Shown in pieces: positions 42,172 through 51,527 of a stretch of DNA of 64,000 bases. How positions within the stretch are numbered: position 1 is the first letter of the stretch; each line of letters opens with the position of its first letter. The DNA is from Sandaracinus amylolyticus (GTDB lineage Bacteria; Myxococcota_A; Polyangia; Polyangiales; Sandaracinaceae), in the NCBI RefSeq assembly GCF_000737325.1, contig NZ_CP011125.1, positions 5,208,001 through 5,272,000 on the forward strand, written 5' to 3'. The notes under the pieces were generated by a model that was not told the origin of the DNA, searched no databases, and was given only the letters and a program-made list of their open reading frames with translations. Both the position numbers and the translations under genes were made by a program.

Positions 42172-44022
42172 CTAACTCTTCTCGGCGCTCGGCTGCGGCT
42201 GCGCGGCCATGCGATAGAGCTCGTCGCGACGTCGCATCAGCTCGGTCGCGCGCTCCACGTCTCCACGGACCAGCGCCTGCTTGATCAGCGGCGCGAGCGC
42301 TCGCAGCTCCCGCTCGATGCGGCGCTTCCGCAAATGCGGCAATGCCGTCCGGAGGAACGACTCGGCGCCTGCTGCATCGAAGGTCTGGACCGACAAACGC
42401 TCCTCGAGCCAAGTGCGGGCCGGACTCTCCCCGATCGAGGCGAGCAGCGCCGCAGCGTCCACCACCCCACGCGAGCCCACCAGATGCGCCGCGTGGCGAA
42501 GAATGGCCCGAAGATCTTCGGACGTCAAAAGGGCGTCGAGCATTGCGGCCTCACTGGATCCCAGGAGGCCAGGGTGATCGAGCATCGCGCCGACGACATC
42601 TTTCTCTATCTCCGGGTACTCGGGAGGAGGCGACGGGGGCTTCGGAGCGGTGTCGGGGGGGGACCCTTGGGTGGGCTTTCGCGTCGGCTGACGAATTCCC
42701 TTGCGGAGTTGTCGCCGAACTGCTTCCAGGTCGTGGATCTCGAACGCCTGGGCGATCCGCTCGACCCACAGGCGCGCCTCGACCGGGTTGCGGATCGCCA
42801 TCAGCACCGGGCCGAGCGACTCGATCGCGGCAGCGCGCGCCGCGGGATCGGCACCGGCGTCGGCGGCGGACGACTCGATCAGGTGCTCGACGATCGGCAG
42901 GCCGGCCGCGATCAGGTCGCGCAATGCCTCGGGGCCCTTCGCGCGCACGTAGCTGTCGGGATCCTCGCCCGGCGGGAGCGACGCGACCTTCGTCACGAGC
43001 GCCTCGCCCGAGAGCAGCGGGTGCGCCGCGGCGACTGCCTTGCGCCCTGCGCGATCGCCGTCGAACAGCAGCGTGACCTTCGCGACGTAGCGGCGCAGGA
43101 GCTTCGCCTGCATCGCGGTGAACGCGGTGCCGAGCGGCGCGACGACGTTCTTGTGGCCCGCCTGGTGGACGGCGAGCACGTCGAAGTTGCCCTCGCAGAG
43201 GATCGCGTGCGACTCGCGGCGGAGATCGACGCGCGCTTCGTGGAGGCCGAAGAGGAGCTCGCCCTTCTTGTAGAGCGGGCCCTCGGGCGAGTTGACGTAC
43301 TTCGCGGGCGGGTCCTGGCCCTCGCGGGGCGGATCGTTCGGCGGGGGATCGAGGATGCGGCCGGAGAACGCGACGATGCGCCCGTGCACGTCGGCGATGG
43401 GGAACATCAGCCGATGGCGGAAGCGGTCGTAGTACCCGTCGCCGCTGCGGCGCGGGACGATGAGGCCCGCGTTCTCCGCGTCGCGTGCCGAGAAGCCGCG
43501 CTCGGCGAGGAAGCGCGCGAGGTGATCCCAGCCGTGCGGCGCGTATCCGAGCCGGTAGGTGCGCGCGGTCTCGAGCGTCACGCTGCGCTTCAGGATCGCG
43601 TCGCGCGCCATGCCGCCGAGCGGGTGCTCGTCGATCATCTTCACGAAGAAGCCCGCGGCGGCCTCGGTGCACGCGAGCAGGCGATCGCGCTCCTGGCGCG
43701 CCTGGCGGTGCGCGGCCTCTTCGCGCGCGTCCTCGGGGGCGATCTCGATCCCCGCGCGCTCCGCGAGCATCCGCGCGGCCTCGATGAAGCTGCGGCCCTC
43801 GAGCTTCATCACGAACGCGAACGCGTCGCCCGAGGCCTGACAGCCGAAGCAGTGGAAGAACTGGCGCTCCGGATGGACGTGGAACGACGGCGTCTTCTCG
43901 GAGTGGAACGGGCAGAGCCCCTTGAACTGCGCGCCCGCCCGCTTGAGGGCGACGTACTCGCCGATGAGCGCGACGACGTCGGTTCGTTCGCGGATCTCCG
44001 CGATCTTGTCGTCTGCGATCAC
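42172..44022 (-). CDS. dnaG: DNA primase
   Basis: A 616-residue primase that makes RNA primers at the replication fork. GTG 44022 gives VIADDKIAEIRERTDVVALI, the standard start. The zinc-binding CHC2 motif is in CPFHSEKTPSFHVHPERQFF with FHCFGCQASGD. The RNA polymerase core includes GRIVAFSGRILD and YVNSPEGPLYKKGELLFGL. The TOPRIM motifs are ILCEGNFDVLAVHQAG and TLLFDGDRAGRKA. A Pro-rich linker near residue 440 leads to a helical C-terminal DnaB-binding domain. First gene of the dnaG-rpoD unit. Confidence 0.97.
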   Translation of the reverse strand: MIADDKIAEIRERTDVVALIGEYVALKRAGAQFKGLCPFHSEKTPSFHVHPERQFFHCFGCQASGDAFAFVMKLEGRSFIEAARMLAERAGIEIAPEDAREEAAHRQARQERDRLLACTEAAAGFFVKMIDEHPLGGMARDAILKRSVTLETARTYRLGYAPHGWDHLARFLAERGFSARDAENAGLIVPRRSGDGYYDRFRHRLMFPIADVHGRIVAFSGRILDPPPNDPPREGQDPPAKYVNSPEGPLYKKGELLFGLHEARVDLRRESHAILCEGNFDVLAVHQAGHKNVVAPLGTAFTAMQAKLLRRYVAKVTLLFDGDRAGRKAVAAAHPLLSGEALVTKVASLPPGEDPDSYVRAKGPEALRDLIAAGLPIVEHLIESSAADAGADPAARAAAIESLGPVLMAIRNPVEARLWVERIAQAFEIHDLEAVRRQLRKGIRQPTRKPTQGSPPDTAPKPPSPPPEYPEIEKDVVGAMLDHPGLLGSSEAAMLDALLTSEDLRAILRHAAHLVGSRGVVDAAALLASIGESPARTWLEERLSVQTFDAAGAESFLRTALPHLRKRRIERELRALAPLIKQALVRGDVERATELMRRRDELYRMAAQPQPSAEKS

Positions 44023-44139
44023 GCGACCGGGGACTCTGGTGGATGGATGCGTGATCAGCAACGGGGACGAGGTGGGCGCGCGTGAGCGAGCGCCCGTGCG
44101 CGTGCGCGGAGCGGGGCGCGGGGCAATAGGATCGGTCGA

Positions 44140-45114
44140 GTGGGCGCCCACCACGATCACCACCACCACGATCACGACCACGCGCACGATCACGGGCACG
44201 ACCACGCGGCGGAGATGCGCTCGGCGCCGGCGCGCGCGCTGGGGATCGCGTTCGCGCTGACCGCCACGTTCATGATCGTCGAGGCGGTCGGGGGCGTGGT
44301 CTCGAACAGCCTCGCGCTGCTCTCGGACGCAGGGCACATGCTCTCCGACGCGGGCGCGCTCGCGCTGGCGCTCGCAGCCCAGCGCATGGCGGAGCGACCG
44401 CGCACGCGAGAGCGCACGTTCGGGTTCCGTCGCGCCGAGACGCTCGCCGCGCTCGCGAACGCCGCGGCGCTCGCGGCGAGCGCGGTGCTCGTCGTCGTCG
44501 AGGCGATGCGGCGCTTCGCGACGCCGCAGCCGATCGAGGGCGGGTGGATGCTCGTCGTCGCGACCGTGGGCCTCGCGGTCAACCTCGTGTGCGCGTGGGT
44601 GCTCTCGCGCGGGCGCACGACGGCGAACGTGAACGTGCGCGCCGCGCTCGCGCACGTGCTCGCGGACGCGGCGGGCTCGGTCGCGGCGATGGCGGCCGGC
44701 GCGGCCGTGATCTGGCTCGGCTGGACGTGGGCGGACGCGGCGAGCTCGCTGCTGATCGCGATCCTGATCGCGATCGCGTCGTGGCGGCTGGTGCGCGCGG
44801 CGACGCGCGTGTTGATGGAGGCCGCGCCCGCCGGGCTGGACGTGCACGCGCTCGAGCGGACGATCCGCGAGACGCGCGGAGTCGCGGACATGCACGACCT
44901 GCATGCGTGGCGCATCGAGGAAGGCTTCGACGCGGTGACGGTGCACGTCGTGCTCGTGCCGGGCGCGCACGGCGTGGAGGTCGCGTCGGAGGTGTCGTCG
45001 CGCATCCACGAGGTGCACGGGATCCAGCACGTGACGGTGCAGCCCGAAGCGCCCTCGCGCGAGAGCGAGCTGGTGCCGGTGAGCGCGCTGACGCGGCGCG
45101 CGTCGAAACCGTAG
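44140..45114 (+). CDS. Cation diffusion facilitator metal exporter (CzcD/ZitB type)
   Basis: A 324-residue inner-membrane proton/metal antiporter, probably for Zn or Co/Cd. The GTG start leads into an His/Asp-rich N-tail (HHDHHHHDHDHAHDHGHDHA) that can bind metal. Six membrane segments lie between residues 30 and 210. Metal-site motifs: SNSLALLSDAGHMLSDAGAL in helix 2 (HxxxD) and ALAHVLADAAGSVAAM in helix 5 (HxxxD). The cytoplasmic C-terminal domain (DMHDLHAWRIEEGFDAVTVH) is complete. It is monocistronic and divergent from dnaG. Confidence 0.95.
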   Translation: MGAHHDHHHHDHDHAHDHGHDHAAEMRSAPARALGIAFALTATFMIVEAVGGVVSNSLALLSDAGHMLSDAGALALALAAQRMAERPRTRERTFGFRRAETLAALANAAALAASAVLVVVEAMRRFATPQPIEGGWMLVVATVGLAVNLVCAWVLSRGRTTANVNVRAALAHVLADAAGSVAAMAAGAAVIWLGWTWADAASSLLIAILIAIASWRLVRAATRVLMEAAPAGLDVHALERTIRETRGVADMHDLHAWRIEEGFDAVTVHVVLVPGAHGVEVASEVSSRIHEVHGIQHVTVQPEAPSRESELVPVSALTRRASKP

Positions 45115-45184
45115 CAGCCCGCTGGCCGGTGCCGGCATCGGAGCGGAGCCGGCATCGTCGGATGCTGGACGTCGTGCGGCTAGG

Positions 45185-45652
45185 TCACGCGCGCTCGATG
45201 CGACGGAAGCTCACCGCGAGCACGCGGCCGGCGCTCGACTCCACGAGCGCGCCGTAGCGGCACTTCTCGACGAGCGTGCCCTCGTGCGCGACGCCGCGGC
45301 GATCGTGGTAGCGCACGCGCGTGCCCTCGCTGAGCGCGGCGAACCGCGAGGCATCGGCCGCGACCGGCGCGAGCGCGGGATCCATCGGTCCTTCGGCGTC
45401 AACGCAGCTCGAGCGCGCGACACGACGCAAGCGCCCTTCCCCGATCCACACGTCGCGCTCCTCGGCGGACGCGAACACGATCACGCCCGACACGCGCGAC
45501 GACGCCTCGATCACCTGCACGAGCGCGCCGGCCTCGGGCGACGTCGACGCTCGGCCGCCGAGCGACGCGCGCGCCTCGTCGACGGTCGGCGCGCGCGTGG
45601 GGACGTGCACGGCGCCGAAGGTGGGCAGGTGGTAGCGCGAGCGGTCGGACAT
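45185..45652 (-). CDS. Hypothetical protein
   Basis: A 155-residue soluble protein of no recognised family. The C-terminal 50 residues (LSEGTRVRYHDRRGVAHEGTL, YGALVESSAGRVLAVSFRRI) form a short beta-barrel-like run resembling SH3- or KOW-type strands. No signal peptide. ATG 45652 lies 43 bp after the end of the PilZ gene on the same strand, so the two may be co-transcribed. Confidence 0.6.
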   Translation of the reverse strand: MSDRSRYHLPTFGAVHVPTRAPTVDEARASLGGRASTSPEAGALVQVIEASSRVSGVIVFASAEERDVWIGEGRLRRVARSSCVDAEGPMDPALAPVAADASRFAALSEGTRVRYHDRRGVAHEGTLVEKCRYGALVESSAGRVLAVSFRRIERA

Positions 45653-45695
45653 CGAGCGGACCAGAGCCTGTGGCCGCGATCCAGGTTTGGCGAGG

Positions 45696-46028
45696 TCAGG
45701 CCGTCGCGACCGCGGGCGAGCGCGCCAGCAGCCCTTCGATCTCGGGCACCGCGCGCTCGAACTCGACCGCGATGCGCCAGCGCCACGGACCGTCCGGCTG
45801 GTTCTCCTCGACGCGCAGCACGCGCCCGCGCGCGCTCTGCTCGGGCGTGCCCTCGCGCAGGCGGAACGTGACGGTGACCTCCGCGCCGGGCTCGATGCGC
45901 CCCGGGCACGCCATCAAGAGCCCGCCCGAGCTCACGTCGTAGCTGATGGCGATGCCCGATCCGTCGGCGCTGCTCACCGAGATCGGGAACCACACCGCGT
46001 GACGCTCGTGCTCGCGTCGCTCCTGCAT
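45696..46028 (-). CDS. PilZ-domain protein (c-di-GMP receptor-like)
   Basis: A 110-residue single PilZ domain. ATG 46028 is chosen because GGGGGAGGTGGCG directly precedes it; a longer in-frame start at 46109 would overlap the region of treY. The N-terminal QERREHERHAVWFPI carries the RXXXR-type c-di-GMP arm (ERREHERH), and YDVSSGGLLMACPGRIEPGAEV matches the D/NxSxxG motif. Residues for c-di-GMP binding look present, so it is probably an effector controlling motility or surface traits; partners are unknown. Confidence 0.85.
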   Translation of the reverse strand: MQERREHERHAVWFPISVSSADGSGIAISYDVSSGGLLMACPGRIEPGAEVTVTFRLREGTPEQSARGRVLRVEENQPDGPWRWRIAVEFERAVPEIEGLLARSPAVATA

Positions 46029-46114
46029 CGCCACCTCCCCCGAGCACCAGAGCGTATCGCAGTCGCGAGGGCATGGGATCGCGCCTCCTGGTGCCCAGGT
46101 GGTGGGCACCGCTC

Positions 46115-48895
46115 ATGCGCGTCCCGCTCTCCACCTATCGAATCCAGCTCCGGCAAGGCGTCGATCTGCGCGCGGCGCGCGCGCTGCTCGACTACCTCGA
46201 GGCGCTCGGCGTGACCGACGTCTATCTCTCGCCGATCCTCGAGGCCGAGCCCGAGAGCACACACGGCTACGACGTCGTCTCGCACGAGCGCATCGATCCC
46301 GTGCTCGGCGGCGAGCGCGACCTCGAGGCCCTCGCGCGCGACGCGCACGCGCGCGGGATGGGCGTGATCGTCGACTTCGTGCCCAACCACGTCAGCGTCG
46401 CGAGCGATCGCAACGCGCTGTGGCAGGACCTGCTCACGTACGGGCGCGGGTCGAGCGCCGCGTCGGTCTTCGACGTCGAGTGGTCGCCGCCGCGGATCGG
46501 GCTCGAGGGCCGCATCCTGCTGCCGGTCCTCGGGGACATGTACGGACGCGTGCTCGAGAAGGGCGAGCTGCGCCTCGCGCGGCACGGCGGGCACGTGCGG
46601 CTCGACTACTGGGAGCGCGCGCTGCCGCTCGCGCCGTCGACGCTCGCGCCGGTCGTCGCGAGCGCGGTGGAGCGACTGCCCGAGATCGATCCGTCGCGCG
46701 CGCGCCTCGCGAAGATCGCGCGTGCGCTCGCGGAGCTGCCGGGGCCGCGCGAGGCGGATCCCGAGGCGGCGCGGCGCGCACGCGAGCTCGATCGCGCGCT
46801 CGCCGAGGCGATCGAGGACGATGCGCAGATCGCGGGCGCGATCGACGCTGCGGTCGCGGAGTACAACGGCTCGCCCGGCGATCCCGCGAGCTTCGACGCG
46901 CTGCACGCGATGATCGAGCAGCAGGTCTATCGCCCGAGCGCGTGGCGCCTCGCGCTCGAGTCGATCAACTACCGGCGCTTCTTCGACGTCGATCACCTCG
47001 CCGCGATCCGGATGGAGCGGCCCGAGGTGTTCGACGCCGCGCACCGCACGCTGCTGTCCTGGATCGGCCGCGGGCTCGTCGACGGAGTGCGGCTCGATCA
47101 CACGGACGGGCTCGCCGATCCCGCGGGGTACTTCGTCGCGCTGCAGGAGGGCGCGGCGCGCGCGCGAGGCGAGGACGGACGCGCGATCTGGGTCGTGGCG
47201 GAGAAGATCCTCGCGCAGCACGAGAAGCTCCCGTCGGGCTGGGCGATCGACGGCACGACGGGATACGAGACCGCGCGGATCTTCACGGGGGTGCTCGTCG
47301 ATCCGCGCGGCGTCGCGCGCAATCTCGCGTTCTATCGGCGCTTCACGGGCGACGGGCTCTCGTTCGAGGAGCACTCGTACGTGTCGAAGCGCATGGTGCT
47401 GCGCACGACGTTCGCGAGCGAGGTGCGCGCGCTCGCCGACGATCTCGAGCGCCTCGCCGCGGCCGATCGACAGTGGTGCGATCTCACGCCGAGCGCGCTG
47501 ACGGTCGCGCTCGAAGAGACGATCGCGGCGTTCCCCACCTATCGCTCGTACGTGCGTCCGGACGGCGCGCGCGAGCGCGACGACGACGCGCTCATCAACC
47601 GCGCGCTGCGGCGCGCCCGCAAGCGGAGCCCGGAGCGCGTCGCGGATGCGTTCGACTTCCTCGAGCAGCTGCTGATGGATCCGTCGCTCGAGCCCGGCGG
47701 CACGCGCGCGCACCTCGTGATGCGCTTCCAGCAGCTCACCGGCCCGGCGACCGCGAAGGCGATCGAGGACACCGCGTTCTATCGCTACGTGCCGTTCCTC
47801 GCCGCGAACGAGGTCGGCGCGGAGCCCGGCGCGCCCGCGGTGTCCGTCGAGGACTTCCACCGCGCGAACCTCGAGCGGCTCGAGCGATGGCCGGCCTCGA
47901 TGACGACGACGTCGACCCACGACGCCAAGCGCGGCGAGGACGCGCGCGCGCGGCTCGCGGTGCTCGCCGAGCGTCCCGACGTGTGGCGGCACGCGGTGAC
48001 GCGCTGGTCGCGCGCGCATGCGGACAAGCGCACGCAGCTCGAGGACGGGAGCGTGGCGCCGGTGCCGCGCGACGAGATGCTCGTCTATCAGGCGCTCGTG
48101 GGCGCGTGGCCGCACGTGCGCGAGGAGCGCGCGGCGGTTCGCGACCGGATGCTCGGCTTCGTCGAGAAGGCGCTGCGCGAGGCGAAGGAGCTCTCGTCGT
48201 GGATCCGTCCCGACGCGGAGTACGAAGGCGCGACGAAGCGGTTCGTGGAGCGCCTGCTCGAGGACGCGTCGTTCGTGGCGGAGCTCGAGGGGCTGCTCGC
48301 GACGATGCGGAGCGCGGCGATCTCGAACTCGCTCGCGCAGGTCGTGCTGCGCACGGCGAGCCCCGGCGTGCCCGATCTCTATCAGGGCTCCGAGGCGTGG
48401 AACCTCTCGCTGGTGGATCCCGACAATCGGCGACCGGTCGCGTTCGACACGCTGCGCGAGGCGCTGACCGAGCTGCGCGGCGCGCGCGATCCCGAGGCGC
48501 TCGCAGAGGCGCTGCTCGGCGCGCCCGAGGACGGTCGCGTGAAGCTCTGGGTCACGCATCGCGCGCTCGACGCGCGACGTCGCGAGCGTGAGCTCTACCT
48601 GCGCGGCGCGTACGTCGCGCTCACGGGAGACGAGCACACCGTCGCGTTCGCGCGGGTGCTCGACGAGCGCGTGCACCTCGCGATCACCACGCGCCTGCCC
48701 TTCGCGCTGGCGGGCGAGAGTGCGCCGATCGGCGAGGCGTGGGGCGAGCGCCGGGTGCGCGGCGACGCGCTCGCGGACGGGATGCGCTTCGCCGACGTGC
48801 TCACCGGACGCACGCACCAGGCGCAGGACGGATTGCGCCTCGCCGACGTGCTCGCGGTGCTGCCTTGCGCCGTGCTCGAGCGCGTCGGGAGCTGA
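46115..48895 (+). CDS. treY: Maltooligosyltrehalose synthase
   Basis: A 926-residue GH13 enzyme that turns the reducing-end glucose of malto-oligosaccharides into a trehalose unit. It starts MRVPLSTYRIQLRQGVDL; an in-frame ATG at 46073 would add 14 residues. Diagnostic motifs: GVTDVYLSPILEAEPESTHGYDVV, VDFVPNHVS, a nucleophile Asp328 in VDGVRLDHTDGL, acid Glu363 in IWVVAEKIL, Asp603 in TTSTHDAKRGED and LPDLYQGSE-like VPDLYQGSEAWNLSLVDPDN. The partner hydrolase TreZ is not in the window; GlgX, which can supply substrate, lies 5 kb downstream. It is the first member of the stress group. Confidence 0.95.
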   Translation: MRVPLSTYRIQLRQGVDLRAARALLDYLEALGVTDVYLSPILEAEPESTHGYDVVSHERIDPVLGGERDLEALARDAHARGMGVIVDFVPNHVSVASDRNALWQDLLTYGRGSSAASVFDVEWSPPRIGLEGRILLPVLGDMYGRVLEKGELRLARHGGHVRLDYWERALPLAPSTLAPVVASAVERLPEIDPSRARLAKIARALAELPGPREADPEAARRARELDRALAEAIEDDAQIAGAIDAAVAEYNGSPGDPASFDALHAMIEQQVYRPSAWRLALESINYRRFFDVDHLAAIRMERPEVFDAAHRTLLSWIGRGLVDGVRLDHTDGLADPAGYFVALQEGAARARGEDGRAIWVVAEKILAQHEKLPSGWAIDGTTGYETARIFTGVLVDPRGVARNLAFYRRFTGDGLSFEEHSYVSKRMVLRTTFASEVRALADDLERLAAADRQWCDLTPSALTVALEETIAAFPTYRSYVRPDGARERDDDALINRALRRARKRSPERVADAFDFLEQLLMDPSLEPGGTRAHLVMRFQQLTGPATAKAIEDTAFYRYVPFLAANEVGAEPGAPAVSVEDFHRANLERLERWPASMTTTSTHDAKRGEDARARLAVLAERPDVWRHAVTRWSRAHADKRTQLEDGSVAPVPRDEMLVYQALVGAWPHVREERAAVRDRMLGFVEKALREAKELSSWIRPDAEYEGATKRFVERLLEDASFVAELEGLLATMRSAAISNSLAQVVLRTASPGVPDLYQGSEAWNLSLVDPDNRRPVAFDTLREALTELRGARDPEALAEALLGAPEDGRVKLWVTHRALDARRRERELYLRGAYVALTGDEHTVAFARVLDERVHLAITTRLPFALAGESAPIGEAWGERRVRGDALADGMRFADVLTGRTHQAQDGLRLADVLAVLPCAVLERVGS

Positions 48896-49056
48896 TGCAC
48901 CGCGCGCCACACGCGCGACATCGCGCCGCGCCCACGGCGCGCGCGCTCGCGCGTTCCGAGCCGCGTCGCGATGGCCCTGCGGTTGCTCGGTAGGCGCGCG
49001 GGGTCCTCCGCGTGATCGAGCGCGATCACGGCGCGACCGGAAGGGGTCACCACACG

Positions 49057-49323
49057 ATGATCGTCCTCGTCCTCACGTGGATCGCGTTCGGGTTGCTCGT
49101 CGGCTTGATGGCGCGCGCGATCATGCCGGGACGGCAGTCGATGGGCCTCGTCCCGACGACGCTGCTCGGGATCGTGGGCGCGTTCATCGGAGGGCTCGTG
49201 GGCAACCTGCTGGTCGGGCAGACCGTGCTCGCGCTGCACCCCGCGAGCTTCATCGGCAGCGTCGTGGGCGCGCTGATCGTGCTCGCGATCGTCGGCATGG
49301 GCTCGCGCCGCCTCGCCACCTGA
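49057..49323 (+). CDS. GlsB/YeaQ/YmgE-family stress membrane protein
   Basis: An 88-residue protein of the transglycosylase-associated family with three membrane segments (residues 1-18, 28-48 and 60-78) and Gly-rich helices (LLGIVGAFIGGLVGNLLVG). ATG 49057 is preceded by AAGGGGTC; a GTG at 49012 is unlikely. Such proteins are induced by general stress in many bacteria; the mechanism is unknown. It sits between treY and the histone-like gene, which it faces. Confidence 0.88.
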   Translation: MIVLVLTWIAFGLLVGLMARAIMPGRQSMGLVPTTLLGIVGAFIGGLVGNLLVGQTVLALHPASFIGSVVGALIVLAIVGMGSRRLAT

Positions 49324-49342
49324 TCGAACGCGCGAGCGCCGC

Positions 49343-49407
49343 CGTGGCCGGGGCCACGACGGCGTGCTCGGCGCAGCCCCCTTGCGCCGGTCTCGACGCA
49401 AGGGGCT
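49343..49407. terminator. Double hairpin between convergent genes
   Basis: First hairpin CGTGGCC/GGCCACG (49343-49349 and 49352-49358); second AGCCCCCTTGCG/CGCAAGGGGCT (49375-49386 and 49397-49407) with one bulged C. They separate the GlsB-like gene and the histone-like gene, whose stop is 10 bp further on. Likely bidirectional. Confidence 0.65.
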
Positions 49408-49416
49408 CGGGCGCTC

Positions 49417-49803
49417 TCAGATCCGCGCGCTCTTCGCGACGCTGCGCGACGTGCGCTTCGAGCGCGAGCTCGCGCGTCCCGCCGCCGCCGACACCTTGCG
49501 CACCGCGCTCTTGACCGCGCCGCGCACGCTCTTCGCCTTGGTGCGCGTGGTCGCCGTCGCCGCGCGCTTCGTCGTCGCGCGCTTGCGCGTGCTCGTCGTG
49601 GCGCGCTTCGCGGTGCCGGTCGCGGCGCGCTTGGCGGTGCCGGTCGCGGCGCGCTTGGTCGCGCCCGCGCGCTTCGCGGTGCTCGTCGGCGCGCGCTTCG
49701 TCGCAGCGGTGCCGCGCTTCGCGGTCTTCTTCGAGGCGCTGATCGTGCGCGCGGCGCGACGTGCCGAGCCGCGTTGCTGAGAAGTCTTCTTCGCTCCGGC
49801 CAT
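49417..49803 (-). CDS. Histone H1-like Lys/Arg/Ala-rich DNA-binding protein
   Basis: A 128-residue, extremely basic, low-complexity protein with no acidic patch: KKTAKRGTAATKRAPTSTAKR, then tandem TKRAATGTAKRAATGTAKR units and SRSKRTSRSVAKSARI at the end. This composition matches bacterial H1-like or AlgP-like nucleoid proteins. The ATG at 49803 has AAGGAGAG just upstream. It would bind and compact DNA through its disordered basic tail. It is divergent from topoisomerase IB, which fits a role in DNA topology or protection. Confidence 0.85.
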   Translation of the reverse strand: MAGAKKTSQQRGSARRAARTISASKKTAKRGTAATKRAPTSTAKRAGATKRAATGTAKRAATGTAKRATTSTRKRATTKRAATATTRTKAKSVRGAVKSAVRKVSAAAGRASSRSKRTSRSVAKSARI

Positions 49804-49983
49804 CTCACGCTCTCCTTCGTTCGATTCGTTCGTGCGCGCGCCGCCACCGCGACGGGCACGCTGCGGGGGCGCCATCGAGCAGATTCCGTACCGCGTGCGG
49901 GGCGACGCGCGTCGCGGTGCGCCCTGGCGAGGCACGACGCGCCGCGCTCTCGGTGGCACGTCCGCTGCGATGCGCCCTACGTC

Positions 49984-51243
49984 ATGGGCGCACACCCTTC
50001 CGAGGCCGCGCAGCTCCTCGCGGACGCGGTGGAGTCCGCGCGCTCCGCCGGCCTGCACTACGTCAGCGACGAGCAGCCCGGCATTCGCCGGCTCCCCACG
50101 CGCTCGCCGCGCCGCTTCCGCTACGTCGATCCGGCAGGAAAGGACGTGAAGGACGAGGCGACGCTCGCGCGCATCGACGCGCTGCGGATCCCGCCCGCGT
50201 GGACCGACGTGTGGATCTGCCGCGACCCGCGCGGGCACATCCAGGCGACCGGCCGCGACGCGCGAAAGCGCAAGCAGTACCGCTATCACGAGCGCTGGCG
50301 CGACGTGCGCGACGCGACGAAGTTCGAGAAGATCCTCGACTTCGCGCGGGCGCTCCCGACCATCCGCGCGCGCGTCACCGCCGACCTCGCGCAGCGCGAG
50401 CTGTCCCGCGCGCGCGTGCTCGCGACCGCGGTGCGGCTGCTCGACACCACCGCCATCCGCGTGGGCAACGAGGAGTACACGCGCGAGAACCACTCGTACG
50501 GTCTGACCACGCTCACGCGCCGCCACGTGAAGCTGCAGGGCGACGAGATCGCGTTCCATTTCCGCGGAAAGAGCGGCAAGGAGCGCTTCGTGTCGGTGCG
50601 CGATCCGCGCGTCGCGCGCGTGGTGCGCAAGTGCGCCGAGCTGCCCGGACAGGTGCTCCTGAAGTACCGCGCCGAGGACGGCTCGCTGCACGCGATCCAC
50701 TCGCACGACGTGAACGAGTATCTGCGCGAGGCCGCGGGTGACGCGTTCACCGCGAAGGACTTCCGCACGTGGTCCGCGACCGTGCTCGCCGGCCTCGCGC
50801 TGCGGCGGATCTGCAGCGGAGAGGCGCCTCCGCGCTCGGTCGAGAAGCAGGTCGTCGCGGCGATCAAAGCGGTCGCCGAGGTGCTCGGCAACACGCCCGC
50901 GGTCTGCCGCAAGTGCTACGTGCACCCGCTCGTCGTCGAAGCGCACAAGGACGGTGCGCTGCTCGTCGCGATGGAGCGCTCGCTCGCGCGCGTGAAGGAG
51001 CCCGTCGCGCACGGGCTGCGCCCCGAAGAGGCCGCCGTGCTCGCGTTCCTCCAGCGCCGGCTGCACGTCGACGGCACGGTGCGCGCGCGGTCGAAGAAGG
51101 TCGCGCCGGCGCTCGCCGCGGCGCGCGTGACGGCGTCGCGAACGACGCGCCCTCGCGCTCCGCGTGCGACCGATCGCGAGGCACGCCGCCTCGCACGTGG
51201 CGCTCGCCCTCGATCCACTCGTGCACACTCCGTGGATCGGTGA
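49984..51243 (+). CDS. DNA topoisomerase IB (eukaryotic/poxvirus type)
   Basis: A 419-residue tyrosine-type topoisomerase that relaxes supercoils through a 3'-phosphotyrosine. The N-terminal domain (LHYVSDEQPGIRRLPTRSPRRF, IPPAWTDVWICRDPRGHIQA, GRDARKRKQYRYHERWRDVR) is standard. The catalytic domain has RVGNEEYTRENHSYGLTTL, FRGKSGKERFVSVRDPRV, DFRTWSATVLA and the nucleophile Tyr312 in NTPAVCRKCYVHP. A basic, Arg/Ala-rich tail follows. In bacteria these enzymes are scattered and often travel with Ku/ligase genes, as here. Confidence 0.95.
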   Translation: MGAHPSEAAQLLADAVESARSAGLHYVSDEQPGIRRLPTRSPRRFRYVDPAGKDVKDEATLARIDALRIPPAWTDVWICRDPRGHIQATGRDARKRKQYRYHERWRDVRDATKFEKILDFARALPTIRARVTADLAQRELSRARVLATAVRLLDTTAIRVGNEEYTRENHSYGLTTLTRRHVKLQGDEIAFHFRGKSGKERFVSVRDPRVARVVRKCAELPGQVLLKYRAEDGSLHAIHSHDVNEYLREAAGDAFTAKDFRTWSATVLAGLALRRICSGEAPPRSVEKQVVAAIKAVAEVLGNTPAVCRKCYVHPLVVEAHKDGALLVAMERSLARVKEPVAHGLRPEEAAVLAFLQRRLHVDGTVRARSKKVAPALAAARVTASRTTRPRAPRATDREARRLARGARPRSTRAHSVDR

Positions 51244-51261
51244 TTGCGAATCCGCGAGGTC

Positions 51262-51477
51262 ATGCAGACCACGAGAGCCACGCACGCGACCGCCGCGGAC
51301 GTCCAGCCTCCGCCGCCCTCGCCGGTCGATCCCGCGCACTCGCCGGAGAACGATCCCGACGCGCCGAACCCGGGTGACCCCGGCCCGCCGGTCCCCTCGC
51401 CGCAGCAGCCCCGCGTCGACGATCCGCTCTGCGATCCGCGCCTGCCCACGATCGAGCCGCCCCCGCGCGGCGTCTGA
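51262..51477 (+). CDS. Small proline/aspartate-rich protein
   Basis: A 71-residue, presumably disordered protein (PPPPSPVDPAHSPENDPDAP, NPGDPGPPVPSPQQP). ATG 51262 has CGAGGTC just upstream. No family recognised; short Pro-rich proteins of similar look occur in stress islands of other bacteria (from memory). It lies between the topoisomerase and ku genes on the same strand with small gaps. The composition could also be a chance ORF in GC-rich DNA. Confidence 0.5.
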   Translation: MQTTRATHATAADVQPPPPSPVDPAHSPENDPDAPNPGDPGPPVPSPQQPRVDDPLCDPRLPTIEPPPRGV

Positions 51478-51527
51478 TCGCGAAGTTGCTTCGTCGTCCT
51501 TTCGAATCCGCTTTCCGGAGTCAGCAC

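Noticed and set aside
44140-44210. CACGAT/CACCAC tandem sequence
   Set aside because: Codes for the His/Asp-rich metal-binding tail of the CDF exporter, not an independent repeat.
45115-45184. Repeated GGTGCCGGCATCGGAGC-like sequence after the CDF gene
   Set aside because: Short imperfect dyad without clear arms; could be a weak terminator but not supportable.
49600-49680. Tandem DNA repeats that might be a CRISPR-like or satellite array
   Set aside because: They are the codons of the TKRAATG units in the histone-like gene, in frame and without spacers.
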